Origin: Thermocatellispora tengchongensis
Lineage (GTDB): Bacteria > Actinomycetota > Actinomycetes > Streptosporangiales > Streptosporangiaceae
Reading direction: 5' to 3'
Length of the DNA stretch: 64,000 nucleotides
Assembly: GCF_014202315.1 (NCBI RefSeq)
Contig: NZ_JACHGN010000015.1
Span: 186,001 to 250,000, forward strand
Part shown: one piece after another, positions 33,683-42,910 of the stretch
Layout of the letters: each line of letters begins with the position of its first letter
Numbering within the stretch: the stretch's first letter is position 1
Made by a program: the position numbers and the translations under genes
Notes under the pieces: model-generated
The model's input: the letters and a program-made list of their open reading frames with translations, nothing else
Told to the model about the DNA's origin: nothing
Database searches by the model: none

Positions 33683-35017
33683 TCAGCAGGTCAGGGCCGG
33701 GCAGGACAGGGACAGGACCAGGCGGTCGCTTTCGTAGGTGTCGGTGTAGTCGCCGCGGAACTCGTTGACCAGCCAGAGCCGTCCCGTCGCGGGCCAGTAG
33801 GAGGCGTTCTGGGCGTTGCCCGGCGCCGTGGTCATGTAGTGGACGTCGAGGGTCGTGCGGTCGGCTGAGACGGTGACCCGGTGCAGGCAGGACTTGCGGA
33901 ACTCGCCGGAGATGTTGGCCGTGCCCCCCGGCATGTAGGTGACGGGCGGGGCGCCGTCGGGGCACAGGCCGACGAGCACGCCGGCGGCGCCGGTGAACAC
34001 GCCGCCCTGCAGGTCCCACACGGGACTGGTCCAGCCCTCGGTGGGGTGGACCATGCCGTCGGAGCCGGTCTTGAGCAGGGCGGTGGCGGCGTCGAGCGGC
34101 CAGCGCAGGATCTTGCCTCCCGAGCCGTCCTTGCGGTACTCGACGGTGGTCAGGTGGTCGGCGCCGCTCCTGTCCAGGGAGACGCCGTTCAGGCAGGGGC
34201 GCGCCAGGTCCAGGCCGGCGCAGACCGACGCCGGGCTGAGCCGGTAGTAGCCGATCTGCGGCAGGGCGAAGCCGGAGTAGGCGGCCGAGCAGACCCCCGC
34301 CACGCAGCCGACGTTGCCCGAGGCGGTGGAGTTCATCCGCCAGAAGTGGGTCAGGTCGAAGACCCGCACGAGCCGGTCGCCGCCGGGCACGTCGGGATCA
34401 CCGCCGGTCACCATGAACAGCTTGTTGCCGTACCAGGAGATGCCGTCGGCATGGCTGGCGATCTCGCGGAAGCCCTCGGCGCTGCCGTCGGGCTCGACGA
34501 GCAGGACGTGCCGGTACGGCGCCCCCGCCATGCCGGCCGTGACGTCGGCGAAGGTGACCCTGGCCAGCCGGTTCGCCCCGTACTCGTGGGAGGCGCCGCT
34601 GCGCCAGCTCACCGCCACGATCTCCCGGCCCGGGCAGCCGTCGCAGGGCGGGTAGAGCACCGACCCGTTCATTCCGTCGCCGCTGCCGGTGATGCCCTGC
34701 GGGAACCAGTTCTTGGTGGTGTCGTCGGTGGTGTTCCAGCAAAAGCCCCGCACCTCGACGGAGACGTGCAGGTTGGTGGGGTGGCAGATCGCGCGGGTGG
34801 TGTGGCCTCCGGCGATGACCGCGTCCATCCTCACCCTGGTCACCGGCATGGTGGCGGCCACGCCGTCCCGCGCGGCGACGGTCGAGGTGAAGGTCAGGGG
34901 GCGGACCTGGGCGAGCTGGGCGGCGGTCAGCGCGACGCCCGTGGCGGCGTGGGCGGGCAGGGGGACGGCGAGGCAGGCCGCCACGAGCAGCAGCACGGCG
35001 GCTAATCGTCTGGTCAC
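33683..35017 (-). CDS. Large secreted protein of unknown function, beta-propeller-like
   Basis: The protein has 444 residues with a signal peptide (LAAVLLLVAACLAVPLPAHAAT). The mature part contains repeated short strands with Gly-Asp turns (HVLLVEPDGSAEGFREIASH, ADGISWYGNKLFMVTGG, GGKILRWPLDAATALL, WDLQGGVFTGAAGVLVGLC) and ends YWPATGRLWLVNEFRGDYTD. The pattern suggests a five- to seven-bladed propeller, and ten or more cysteines suggest disulphides. No catalytic motif was identified. It is the last gene of the ROK-controlled operon, 12 bases after the phosphatase gene, so it probably binds or processes the same extracellular polymer. Confidence 0.6.
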   Translation of the reverse strand: MTRRLAAVLLLVAACLAVPLPAHAATGVALTAAQLAQVRPLTFTSTVAARDGVAATMPVTRVRMDAVIAGGHTTRAICHPTNLHVSVEVRGFCWNTTDDTTKNWFPQGITGSGDGMNGSVLYPPCDGCPGREIVAVSWRSGASHEYGANRLARVTFADVTAGMAGAPYRHVLLVEPDGSAEGFREIASHADGISWYGNKLFMVTGGDPDVPGGDRLVRVFDLTHFWRMNSTASGNVGCVAGVCSAAYSGFALPQIGYYRLSPASVCAGLDLARPCLNGVSLDRSGADHLTTVEYRKDGSGGKILRWPLDAATALLKTGSDGMVHPTEGWTSPVWDLQGGVFTGAAGVLVGLCPDGAPPVTYMPGGTANISGEFRKSCLHRVTVSADRTTLDVHYMTTAPGNAQNASYWPATGRLWLVNEFRGDYTDTYESDRLVLSLSCPALTC

Positions 35018-35029
35018 GGGGTTCCTCCT

Positions 35030-35680
35030 TCAGGGGTGGGTCAGCCGGGCGCGCAGCAGCCTGACGACGTCCCGGTCCAGTCCGAGGTACGACTCCGGCC
35101 CGCCGTACTCGTCGCGCAGGTAGGCGAGGGTGCGCAGCATGGTGTCCTCGGTGACCTGGGCCCACAGGCCCTCGGCGGGAGCCGGCAGGCTCTCGCCGCT
35201 GCGGGCGTAGTCGCGGGCGATGTGCGCGTCGGGGACGCCGGCGAGAGCCAGGGCCAGGGCGACCGCCAGGCCGGTGCGGTCGCGTCCCGCGTGGCAGTGC
35301 AGGAGCACCGCGCCGGGCTCCGCGCGGGCGATGGCCGTCACGACGCGGGCCAGCCGGTCGGCGCCCCGGTCGAGGACGGCCCGGTAGATGGCGGGCAGGG
35401 TGTCGCCCATCGCCTCCAGGACCCGGTCCTCGTCCCGCAGCACCGACAGGTTGCGGTAGCACGGGTGGCCCGCCAGCGGGCTGGGGTCGGCCGCGCACTC
35501 GGCCGCCAGCCGCAGATCGACGACCAGCCGCACGCCGTACCCGAGCAGGGCGGGCGTCGCGGGCGGGCCCGGTCTGGCGGAGCGGACCAGCGCGCCGGTC
35601 CTGGTGCGGCCGCCCCAGAGGGTGGGCAGCCCGCCGAGGTCGCGGACGTTCCCGCACCCCGGCCAGGACAGCACGCTCAT
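35030..35680 (-). CDS. Protein tyrosine/phosphoinositide-type phosphatase (CX5R)
   Basis: The protein has 216 residues from the ATG at 35680, overlapping the GH20 stop by four bases. NVRDLGGLPTLWGGRTRTGALVRSARP near the N terminus and LLHCHAGRDRTGLA (catalytic Cys ~128 and Arg of the P-loop) are the hallmarks of the Y_phosphatase3 family. An Asp-rich DYARSGESL loop follows. Members act on phosphotyrosine or on inositol and sugar phosphates. Its place among glycosidases and a phosphodiesterase favours a small phosphorylated sugar or polyol as substrate (inference). It has no signal peptide and is cytoplasmic. Confidence 0.82.
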   Translation of the reverse strand: MSVLSWPGCGNVRDLGGLPTLWGGRTRTGALVRSARPGPPATPALLGYGVRLVVDLRLAAECAADPSPLAGHPCYRNLSVLRDEDRVLEAMGDTLPAIYRAVLDRGADRLARVVTAIARAEPGAVLLHCHAGRDRTGLAVALALALAGVPDAHIARDYARSGESLPAPAEGLWAQVTEDTMLRTLAYLRDEYGGPESYLGLDRDVVRLLRARLTHP

Positions 35681-37287
35681 CGCAGACCCCTGAGGTTGCT
35701 GGTCCAGGCGTCGAGCGTGGCCTGCCACGCCCGGGGGTCCTCGGGCCTGCCCGGCACTCCGGGCCGGGTCTGCCACGGCAGCGGCCCGCCGGGCCGCCGG
35801 TACTCCACCCCGATCGTGTCCAGCCGGTCCAGATGGGCGGTGAGCCGGCGGGAGAAGTCGGCGAAGTCGCGCTCGGGCGGGCTCCAGACCGTCTCGGCGA
35901 AGGCGGACAGCCGGGGGAAGGCCATGTAGTCCACCCGCCGGTCGGAGTCGATCAGCTCGGTCCAGACGGCGCACTGGGCGCCGATCACCCGCTCGGCGGC
36001 GGGGTCGCCGCGCAGCTCGGCGGGCACGGGCTCGAAGGCGTAGACGTCCTCGACGGTCAGGACGGTGCCGAACGGCACCGGCTCGTCCTCGCGGGCGCTC
36101 TGCCGGTAGTCGAGGTAGACCTCGGTGTTGGGGGCGGCGATCACGTCGTGCCCGGCGCGCGCGGCGATGACCGCGCCGAGGTCGCCCCGCCAGGCGATCA
36201 CCGTCGCGCCGCCGTCCGGGCCGCCGCCCTCCAGGATCTCCTCCCAGCCGAGCACGCGGCGGCCCCGGGCGGTGAGGTGGGCGCCGATCCGGCCGATGAA
36301 CCAGCTCTGCAGCTCCTCCTCGTCGCGCAGGCCCAGCTCGGCCATCCGGCGCTGGGCCGCCGGGCTGGTCTTCCACTGGTCCTTGCGGCACTCGTCGCCC
36401 CCGACGCAGATGTACGGGCCGGGGAACAGCTCCAGCACCTCGTCGAAAACGTGCGTGAAGAACTCGATCGTGGAGTCCTCGACGTTGAGCACGTTGACGC
36501 CGATCCCCCACGTGGTGCCGACCTCCAGCGGGGTGGTGAGGTTGCCCAGCTCGGGATAGGCGGCGATGGCGGCCTGGGTGTGGCCGGGCAGGTCGATCTC
36601 GGGCACGACGGTGATGTGCCGCGCGGCGGCGTACGCGACGATCTCGCGGATGTCGTCCTGGGTGTAGTAGCCGCCGTGGGGCCGCCCGTCCATGGCGCCG
36701 TTCCAGCCGGTCTGGCTCTCCTTGCGCCAGCCGCCCACCTCCGTCAGGCGGGGGTAGCGCCTGATCTCCACCCGCCAGCCCTGGTCGTCGGTCAGGTGGA
36801 GGTGCAGCACGTTGAGCTTGTGCATCGCCATCAGGTCGATGAAGCGCAGCACGTGGTGCTTGGTCATGAAGTGCCGCGCGACGTCGAGCAGGCACCCGCG
36901 CCAGGCGAAGCGAGGCCGGTCCTCGACCAGCACGGCGGGCAGCTCCATGTGCCGGGCGCCGGCCCTGCGGTAGGCGTGGGCGGGCAGGAGCTGGCGCAGG
37001 GTCTGCGCCCCGTAGAACGCCCCGGCCGGGCCGCCGGCCTCGATCAGCACCTCGCCGGGGCCCGAGGTGAGCCGGTAGGCCTCCTCGGGCAGGGCGGCGT
37101 GCCGGAGCCGGATCGTTCCCGAGGCCGGTCCGCCGGGCAGCAGCTCGCCGCCGGTCACGGGGGCCAGCTCTCCCCTCAGCCAGGCGGCGACCCGCGTCAG
37201 CGGCGGGTCGGCCTCCAGGGCGGTGCGGTCGTCGAGGACGAATCGGCCCGGCTGCGGTCGCAGCCGTACCGGCCTGGGAATGATCAC
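35677..37287 (-). CDS. Beta-N-acetylhexosaminidase, GH20
   Basis: The protein has 536 residues. An N-terminal GH20b domain is followed by the TIM barrel. LLDVARHFM, VLHLHLTDDQGWRVE and YICVGGDECRKDQW contain the conserved family residues; the Asp-Glu pair in GGDEC (~residue 299) is the substrate-assisted catalytic dyad. VDYMAFPRLSAFAETVWS with its Trp closes the barrel. It releases terminal beta-GlcNAc or GalNAc. No signal peptide is present, so it probably acts on imported oligosaccharides in the cytoplasm. The gene is translationally coupled to the downstream phosphatase gene. Confidence 0.92.
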   Translation of the reverse strand: MIIPRPVRLRPQPGRFVLDDRTALEADPPLTRVAAWLRGELAPVTGGELLPGGPASGTIRLRHAALPEEAYRLTSGPGEVLIEAGGPAGAFYGAQTLRQLLPAHAYRRAGARHMELPAVLVEDRPRFAWRGCLLDVARHFMTKHHVLRFIDLMAMHKLNVLHLHLTDDQGWRVEIRRYPRLTEVGGWRKESQTGWNGAMDGRPHGGYYTQDDIREIVAYAAARHITVVPEIDLPGHTQAAIAAYPELGNLTTPLEVGTTWGIGVNVLNVEDSTIEFFTHVFDEVLELFPGPYICVGGDECRKDQWKTSPAAQRRMAELGLRDEEELQSWFIGRIGAHLTARGRRVLGWEEILEGGGPDGGATVIAWRGDLGAVIAARAGHDVIAAPNTEVYLDYRQSAREDEPVPFGTVLTVEDVYAFEPVPAELRGDPAAERVIGAQCAVWTELIDSDRRVDYMAFPRLSAFAETVWSPPERDFADFSRRLTAHLDRLDTIGVEYRRPGGPLPWQTRPGVPGRPEDPRAWQATLDAWTSNLRGLR

Positions 37288-37305
37288 GGATGGTCCCCCG
37301 GGAAT

Positions 37306-39219
37306 CTAGCTGCAGGTGACGGTGGCACCGGCGAAGTCGGCGTGGTCGTAGTAGGCGTTGTCGCCGCCGTTGGTGACGACGAGGCGCAGGTACCGGGCGC
37401 CCTCCACGGAGGCGGTGACCTTCCTAGCCGGCTGCGCGCCCGTGATCACCCCGGTGCGGGCGACCCGTTCGCCGTCGGCCCAGACCTCGAAGTCCACCGA
37501 GCCGTTGGCGCCCACCTCGTCGTCCACGCCGGCGACGAACTCGACTCGCGAGCAGCGCCGCGCGAGGTAGTACTCGATGTCGGCGGGCGCGTGGGCGCCC
37601 AGCCCCTTGGCGTGGGCGACGCCGTCGAGCGTGAGCGTGTTGCCGTCGTGGCTGACGTCCTTCTTCGGCGCACCCAGGTGGTTCCTGGCGTTCGTCCAGG
37701 CCAGGTCGCTCAGGAAGGAGACGCCCGGCCCGGGGGCGGTGGCCACCCGGACGACCGCGGCGCCGGTCCACCGCCCCGCGGTGGCCACCAGGTCGTAGGA
37801 CTTCGGCTCGGCCCCGGAGGGCGGGGTGACGTGCCAGGTCACGGTGAAGTCCTCGCCCGGCGCCAGGCGGCGTGCCACCGCCGGGCCGCCGGGCCGCGCC
37901 CGCCACCCTTCCGGTACGGCCAGCGTCACCTCGACGTCCCGCAGGGTCGCGGTCGCGCCGGTGTTGACGACGCGGGTGACGACCGGGTTCTCCTTGCCCG
38001 GCTCCAGCGCCGACGGCCGGTCGTCGCCGGGGATGGACGGGTCGACCTCGACGGTCACCAGCGGCGGCGCCTGCTCGCGGAGCTCGCCGACCCGGTACAT
38101 GACCGCGCCGTGCGCCGGCACGTGGGCGGCCAGCTCGCCCCGGGTGCTGCTGACGGCGCCCGTCCACAGGTCCTCGACCCGGTAGCGGCCCTCCGGCAAC
38201 TCCCAGGACAGGGTGGCCGCGCGGTCGCTCTCGTTGAACAGCGCGATCGCCTGCGAGCCGTCCTTGAGCGGCTTGGCGAGCACGTGGTACCAGCCGTCGG
38301 TCTTCACCAGGCGGCCCATCGCGCCGAGCGGGTCCTGGTTCACCGCGATCACCTCGGGGTCGGCGACGATCGCGGGCGGCGCGTCGAGCGACTGCAGGAT
38401 GAGCGGCGCGGCGCCGATCGCCCACAGCGTCATCTGGGTGCGGTACTCCAGCTCGGACATCCCGCCCCGGCCGGCCTGGAGGAGGTCGGGGTCGGCCCAG
38501 CTACCCGGCCCGGCGTACTCCTCGCGCAACTGGTTGACCTCCCAGATGTCCACCATCCCGGCGTAGGTGTCGCCGATGGGGCGGGTGACGACGTTGGTCC
38601 GCCACGTGGTGGCCAGCTCGGGGCCCCACAACCACGGCACGGAGTTGCCGTCCTCGTTGTTCATCGCGAAGACGACCGACTCGCCGAGCGCCTGGCGCAT
38701 CAGGGGGTAGAGGGTCTGGGCGACCGCCCGGGAGTCCTTGCCGGGGAAGTCCCCCATGGGGACGTTGCACCAGTCGTACTTGACGTAGTCCACGCCCCAG
38801 CCGGCGAGCTGCGCCCCGTCGGCGGCCTCGTTCCGGTAGGAGCCGGGGCCGCCCCCGGCGCAGGCCCTGGTGCCCGCCGACAGCGCCAGGCCCAGCTTCA
38901 GGCCCTTGCCGTGGACGTACTCGGCGAGGGCCGGGATGCCCGAGGGGAACCGGGCGGGGTCGGCCGCCAGCGCGCCGCCGGCCCGTTGCGGCGCCAGCCA
39001 GCAGTCATCGACGATCAGGTAGCGGTACCCGTACGGGCTGAGCGGGGCCAGCTTGTCGGCGGCCTGCCGCACCGCGGCCTCGGAGACCCCGCAGCCGAGC
39101 GAGCGGCTGCTCCAGCCCATGGGCGGGGCCGGTACGGGGGGCGGCTCGGAGGTACGGGCCACCGCGGCGGCGGGCAGCAGGAGCAGGGCCGCGGCCAGCG
39201 CGGCCAGTGTCGCGCGCAT
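37306..39219 (-). CDS. Secreted alpha-galactosidase, GH27 with NEW3 and NPCBM domains
   Basis: The protein has 637 residues. A signal peptide (LAALAAALLLLPAAAVAR) leads into the GH27 barrel. PPMGWSSRSLGCGV replaces the common MGWNSW; YLIVDDCW, WGVDYVKYDWCN (nucleophile Asp ~145) and GPGSWADPDLL (acid/base Asp ~240) follow. An all-beta C-terminal GH27 domain comes next, then a NEW3-type domain (VVNTGATATLRDVEVTLAVPEG) and finally an NPCBM carbohydrate-binding module (HAKGLGAHAPADIEYYL..). It would strip terminal alpha-galactose (or alpha-GalNAc) from extracellular glycans. It starts five bases after the PhoD gene stop. Confidence 0.9.
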   Translation of the reverse strand: MRATLAALAAALLLLPAAAVARTSEPPPVPAPPMGWSSRSLGCGVSEAAVRQAADKLAPLSPYGYRYLIVDDCWLAPQRAGGALAADPARFPSGIPALAEYVHGKGLKLGLALSAGTRACAGGGPGSYRNEAADGAQLAGWGVDYVKYDWCNVPMGDFPGKDSRAVAQTLYPLMRQALGESVVFAMNNEDGNSVPWLWGPELATTWRTNVVTRPIGDTYAGMVDIWEVNQLREEYAGPGSWADPDLLQAGRGGMSELEYRTQMTLWAIGAAPLILQSLDAPPAIVADPEVIAVNQDPLGAMGRLVKTDGWYHVLAKPLKDGSQAIALFNESDRAATLSWELPEGRYRVEDLWTGAVSSTRGELAAHVPAHGAVMYRVGELREQAPPLVTVEVDPSIPGDDRPSALEPGKENPVVTRVVNTGATATLRDVEVTLAVPEGWRARPGGPAVARRLAPGEDFTVTWHVTPPSGAEPKSYDLVATAGRWTGAAVVRVATAPGPGVSFLSDLAWTNARNHLGAPKKDVSHDGNTLTLDGVAHAKGLGAHAPADIEYYLARRCSRVEFVAGVDDEVGANGSVDFEVWADGERVARTGVITGAQPARKVTASVEGARYLRLVVTNGGDNAYYDHADFAGATVTCS

Positions 39220-39224
39220 GGGCG

Positions 39225-40760
39225 TCACACCGGGTTCAGTCGGGGGGCGCCGGGCTCGATGACGAAGGAGCCCGAGGTGTAGGCGGCGGCGTACGGCTCG
39301 GTGACCCGCGGCAGGGAGCGGAAGTCGACCCGCATCTCCTTCTGCGAGATCCGGGCGCGCACGTAGCCCCGGCGGCCGTTGAAGAACTTCACGTGCGGGT
39401 TCTCCTGGAGGAGGATGCCGGTGTTGGGGTACTCGTCGAGGCCGTTGCCGGCGCTGGTGACGCTGGTGGTGACCAGTTCGACCGCGACCGGCTCGGATTC
39501 GGGGTCCTGGAAGTCGCGCTTGACCTCGCCGGCCCAGTGCGAGTGCACGTCGCCGGTGAGCACGACTCCGTTGCGCTTGTAGGTGTCCAGGGCCGCGGTC
39601 AGGCGATTGCGCGAGGCGACGTAGCCGTCCCAGCCCTCGTTGGAGTAGCCCTTGCCCGCGCCGTTGGTCCAGTCCATCTCCATGAGGAAGACCTGCTGGC
39701 CCAGCAGGTCCCAGGTGGCCGCCGACTCCCGTAACTCCCCGTCCAGCCACGCCTCCTGCTCGGCGCCCAGGATGGTGCGGTTCGGGGCGAAGCGCTCGGC
39801 GCAGTCGGCGCCGACCGTGCCGCTCCTGCCGGTGCAGGCGTACAGGTCGCGGTACTGGCGGGTGTCGAGCATGTGCAGGTTGGCGACCGCGCCCCAGCGG
39901 AGCGTGCGGTAGAGCCGCATGTCCGGGCCGGACGGCCGCTGGGCGCGGCGCAGCGGCATGTTCTCGTAGTACGCCTGGAAGGCGGCGGCCCGGCGCTGGA
40001 GGAAGGGCGGGTCCGGCTGCTCGGGGACGTCGCCGGCCCAGGCGTTCTCGATGTCGTGGTCGTCCCAGACCACGGCCCAGGGTGCGATGGCGTGGGCGAG
40101 CTGGAGTTCGGGGTCGGCCTTGTGCTGGGCGTGCCGCAGCCGGTAGCCGGCCAGGTCCAGGCACTCGCCCCCGGCCTGGTCGCGTACGGGGTACTTGTAG
40201 TCGCCGTACTCGTAGATGTAGTCGCCGAGGAAGGCGATCAGGTCGGGCTCGTCCTCGGCCATCCGGCGGAAGGCGGTGAACCAGCCGGCCTGGTAGTCGG
40301 CACAGGAGGTGAAGGACAAGCGCAGGTCGCGGGTGCGGGCGCCGGGAGCCGGCGCGGTCACGGTGCGGCCGGCCGGGGAGATCTCGGTCCCGGTCCGGAA
40401 GCGGTAGAAGTACTCCGCGCCGGGGTCGAGGCCGTCCAGCTCGACGTGCACGCTGTGCGCGGACTCCGGCCGGGCGATCTCGACGCCGTGCCGTACGACG
40501 CGGCGGAAGCCCTCGTCGGCGGCGACCTGCCACTCGACGGGCACGGCGCGGTCCGGCATGCCGCCGAGGCCGTCGGCGGCGAGGGGATCGACGGCCAGGC
40601 GGGTCCACAGCACCACGCCGCCGGGGGTGGGCTCCCCGGAGGCGACGCCGAGCCGGAAGGGGTCGGTGAGGGGGCGGCGGCGGGCCGCGGCGGGGCGGGT
40701 CAGCGCCCCGAACGCGGCCAGGCTCACGCCCCCGGCGATCAGCGAACGCCGGGTGATCAT
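39225..40760 (-). CDS. Tat-exported alkaline phosphatase D (PhoD) phosphodiesterase
   Basis: The protein has 511 residues. The N terminus carries a twin-arginine signal (TRRSLIAGGVSLAAFGAL). PhoD motifs follow: a fibronectin-like N-terminal PhoD_N region (FRLGVASGEPTPGGVVLWTRLA), then LSFTSCADYQAGW, IAFLGDYIYEYGDYK, VVWDDHDIENAWAGD, QVFLMEMDW and LTGDVHSHWAGEV in order. In Bacillus, PhoD is a calcium-dependent phosphodiesterase that degrades wall teichoic acid; in Streptomyces it is a general phosphatase. Its location inside a sugar-uptake operon between an ABC binding protein and an alpha-galactosidase is unusual and points to a glycosylated phosphate polymer as the shared substrate. Confidence 0.92.
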   Translation of the reverse strand: MITRRSLIAGGVSLAAFGALTRPAAARRRPLTDPFRLGVASGEPTPGGVVLWTRLAVDPLAADGLGGMPDRAVPVEWQVAADEGFRRVVRHGVEIARPESAHSVHVELDGLDPGAEYFYRFRTGTEISPAGRTVTAPAPGARTRDLRLSFTSCADYQAGWFTAFRRMAEDEPDLIAFLGDYIYEYGDYKYPVRDQAGGECLDLAGYRLRHAQHKADPELQLAHAIAPWAVVWDDHDIENAWAGDVPEQPDPPFLQRRAAAFQAYYENMPLRRAQRPSGPDMRLYRTLRWGAVANLHMLDTRQYRDLYACTGRSGTVGADCAERFAPNRTILGAEQEAWLDGELRESAATWDLLGQQVFLMEMDWTNGAGKGYSNEGWDGYVASRNRLTAALDTYKRNGVVLTGDVHSHWAGEVKRDFQDPESEPVAVELVTTSVTSAGNGLDEYPNTGILLQENPHVKFFNGRRGYVRARISQKEMRVDFRSLPRVTEPYAAAYTSGSFVIEPGAPRLNPV

Positions 40761-40772
40761 GGCGGGGGGCTC

Positions 40773-42086
40773 CTATCCGACGCTGGCGTTGCCCTCGGCG
40801 ACCGCCTGGTCGGCGGCCTGCTTGGGAGTGATCTTGCCGAGGTACATCTCGTTGAAGATCTGCACCATCTTGTTCTCGAAACCGGTGAAGCCGGTGGTGA
40901 CGGGCAGGGGGAACGTGGTGCCCTCGGCCTCCTTCAGGAACGGCGTGACGTCGAGGTTCTTGGCCTTCCAGTAGTCGACGTAGCCCTGGGCGAGGCCGGT
41001 GATGGCGGGGAAGACGTAGCCCTCGTCGGCCATGAGCTTCTGCGGCTCGTCCGAGGCCAGGTAGGCGGCCAGCTTCATGGCGGCCTGCTTGTTCTTGCTG
41101 TTGGCGTAGACGACCTCGGCCAGGCCGTTGAGGTTGACCGCGCGGCCGGCCGGGCCCTCGGGCATCATGGCCACGCCGATCTCGAAGTTCGCCTCCGGCG
41201 CGACGAAGGGCAGCAGCGCGTTGTTCGCCGGGAACATCGCCACCTGGCCCCGGTTGAACATGTCGGTGACCTTGCCGGTGGGCGGGTTGGTCTGCGTCGC
41301 GGGCGGGGAGACGAAGTGCTTGTTGACCAGGTCGACGCCGAACTGCAGGGCCTGGACGGCGGCGTCGTCGTTGAAGGCGTACTTGCCGAAGGGCTTGTCC
41401 AGCAGCTTGCCGCCGTTGGAGACCACCCAGTTCATCCACTGCGTCTGGTAGTGGTTCCAGGAGGCGAAGCCGTAGGTCTCGACCTTGTCCTTGTCGAAGC
41501 CGGCCTCGCCGGGGTGCTTGCCGTTCTCGTCCACGGTGAGCTTGCGCGCCGTTTCGAGCAGGGTCCCGGAGCCGTCGGGCGCCCAGGTGAGCTTGTCCGG
41601 CATCTCCACGCCGGCCGCCTTGAACAGGTCCTTGTTGTACAGCAGGCCGACGATGCCCCAGTCCTTGGGCACGCCGTACAGCTTGCCCTGGTAGGTGAAG
41701 GTCTGCACGACGGTCTGGTGGTACCTGGAGGTGTCGAGCTTGAGCTCGCTCATGTCGGCCAGGACGCCCTTGGTGACGAACTCGGGGAAGGACGTGGGCT
41801 GCATCCAGAACACGTCCGGGGCGGTGCCGGCCACCGCGTCGGCGGTCAGCTTGGTCCAGTACTGGTCCCAGGGCAGCACCTCGACCTTGACGTCGATGCC
41901 CGGGTTGGCCTTCTCGAAGGCCGCCATGACCTTGTCGTAGCCGGCCTTCTGCTGCTCGTCCCAGAGCCGGTAGGTGAGCGTGACCTGCTCGGGGCCGGCC
42001 GAGGACGAGCCGGAACCGCATGCGGCGAGGGACAGGATCGCGGCGCCGGCGAGCGCCGCGAGGGGGGTTGTGCGGGGGGAGCGCAT
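40773..42086 (-). CDS. Sugar ABC transporter substrate-binding lipoprotein
   Basis: The protein has 437 residues from the ATG at 42086. The signal peptide ends in a lipobox (LSLAACGSG, lipidated Cys 23). The rest is a family-1 extracellular solute-binding protein: VTLTYRLWDEQQKAGYDKVM, FEKANPGIDVKVEVLPW, YGVPKDWGIVGLLYNKDLF and FPANNALLPFVAPEAN. It resembles the binding proteins of the CUT1 family, which take up di- and oligosaccharides. No ATPase gene is present, so the shared MsiK-type ATPase common in actinomycetes is presumably used. It lies 11 bases downstream of its permease gene. Confidence 0.93.
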   Translation of the reverse strand: MRSPRTTPLAALAGAAILSLAACGSGSSSAGPEQVTLTYRLWDEQQKAGYDKVMAAFEKANPGIDVKVEVLPWDQYWTKLTADAVAGTAPDVFWMQPTSFPEFVTKGVLADMSELKLDTSRYHQTVVQTFTYQGKLYGVPKDWGIVGLLYNKDLFKAAGVEMPDKLTWAPDGSGTLLETARKLTVDENGKHPGEAGFDKDKVETYGFASWNHYQTQWMNWVVSNGGKLLDKPFGKYAFNDDAAVQALQFGVDLVNKHFVSPPATQTNPPTGKVTDMFNRGQVAMFPANNALLPFVAPEANFEIGVAMMPEGPAGRAVNLNGLAEVVYANSKNKQAAMKLAAYLASDEPQKLMADEGYVFPAITGLAQGYVDYWKAKNLDVTPFLKEAEGTTFPLPVTTGFTGFENKMVQIFNEMYLGKITPKQAADQAVAEGNASVG

Positions 42087-42097
42087 GAGTTCGCCTT

Positions 42098-42904
42098 TCA
42101 CTTCAGGCCGGTGAGGACCACCGACCTGACGATGTGTCTCTGGAAGAAGATGAAGATCGCCACCATGGGGACCAGCGCGATGAGGCCGCCGGCCATCAGG
42201 AGGTTGTAGTCCACGCCGACGCCGCCCTTGAGCGTCGCCATCGCCACCGTGATGACCTTCGTGTCCTCGCCGCTGGTGATGATGAGCGGCCACAGGAAGC
42301 TGTTCCAGGACGAGATCACGGTGATGATGGCGAGCGTGCCGAGGGCGGGGCGGCACAGCGGGAGCATGATCTTGAGGAGGATGGTGAGCGGCCCCGCCCC
42401 GTCGATGCGGGCCGCCTCCTCCAGGCCCGCGGGCAGGCCGCGGAAGAACTGCCGCATGAGGAAGATGCCGTACGGCGTGCCGAACAGGAAGGGCACGAGC
42501 AGCCCCCACCAGGTGTTCACCAGGCCCAGCTCCCGCATGATCAGGAAGAGCGGGATCACGGTGACGGCGCCGGGCACCATCATGGTCGCCAGGTACAGCC
42601 AGAACAGCGGTTCCCGGCCGCGGAAGCGCAGGCGGGCGAAGGCGTAGGCGGCGAACGTGGTGAACACGAGCTGGCCCGCCGTCAGCACGGCGGTCATCAG
42701 GACGGTGTTGAGCAGGGCGCGGGGGAAGTCGCCCTCCAGGATGCGGGCCAGGTTGGCGCCGGTGGGCGGGACGCCGGGCAGCCAGGGCTCGGTGGAGTTG
42801 AGCTGGCCCTGCGACTTGAACGCGGTGAGCACCACGAGCAGGTACGGGAAGACCGACACGAAGGCGCCGGCGAGGAGGACGGCGTGCAGCAGGGTTCGTT
42901 TCAT
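42098..42904 (-). CDS. Carbohydrate ABC transporter permease (MalG type)
   Basis: The protein has 268 residues with six membrane helices. The EAA loop, LEEAARIDGAGPLTILLKIMLPL, is the ATPase contact of CUT1 permeases. AYAFARLRFRGREPLFWLYLATMMVPG is the typical MalG helix 2-3 segment. It pairs with the MalF-type permease encoded six bases upstream. Confidence 0.94.
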   Translation of the reverse strand: MKRTLLHAVLLAGAFVSVFPYLLVVLTAFKSQGQLNSTEPWLPGVPPTGANLARILEGDFPRALLNTVLMTAVLTAGQLVFTTFAAYAFARLRFRGREPLFWLYLATMMVPGAVTVIPLFLIMRELGLVNTWWGLLVPFLFGTPYGIFLMRQFFRGLPAGLEEAARIDGAGPLTILLKIMLPLCRPALGTLAIITVISSWNSFLWPLIITSGEDTKVITVAMATLKGGVGVDYNLLMAGGLIALVPMVAIFIFFQRHIVRSVVLTGLK

Positions 42905-42910
42905 GGCCGC

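Noticed and set aside
35833-39282. Very long plus-strand open frame (1149 residues)
   Set aside because: It is antisense to the GH20 and GH27 genes, whose catalytic motifs are intact; its translation is low-complexity Gly/Arg/Asp with no start site. Such frames are usual in 70% G+C DNA.
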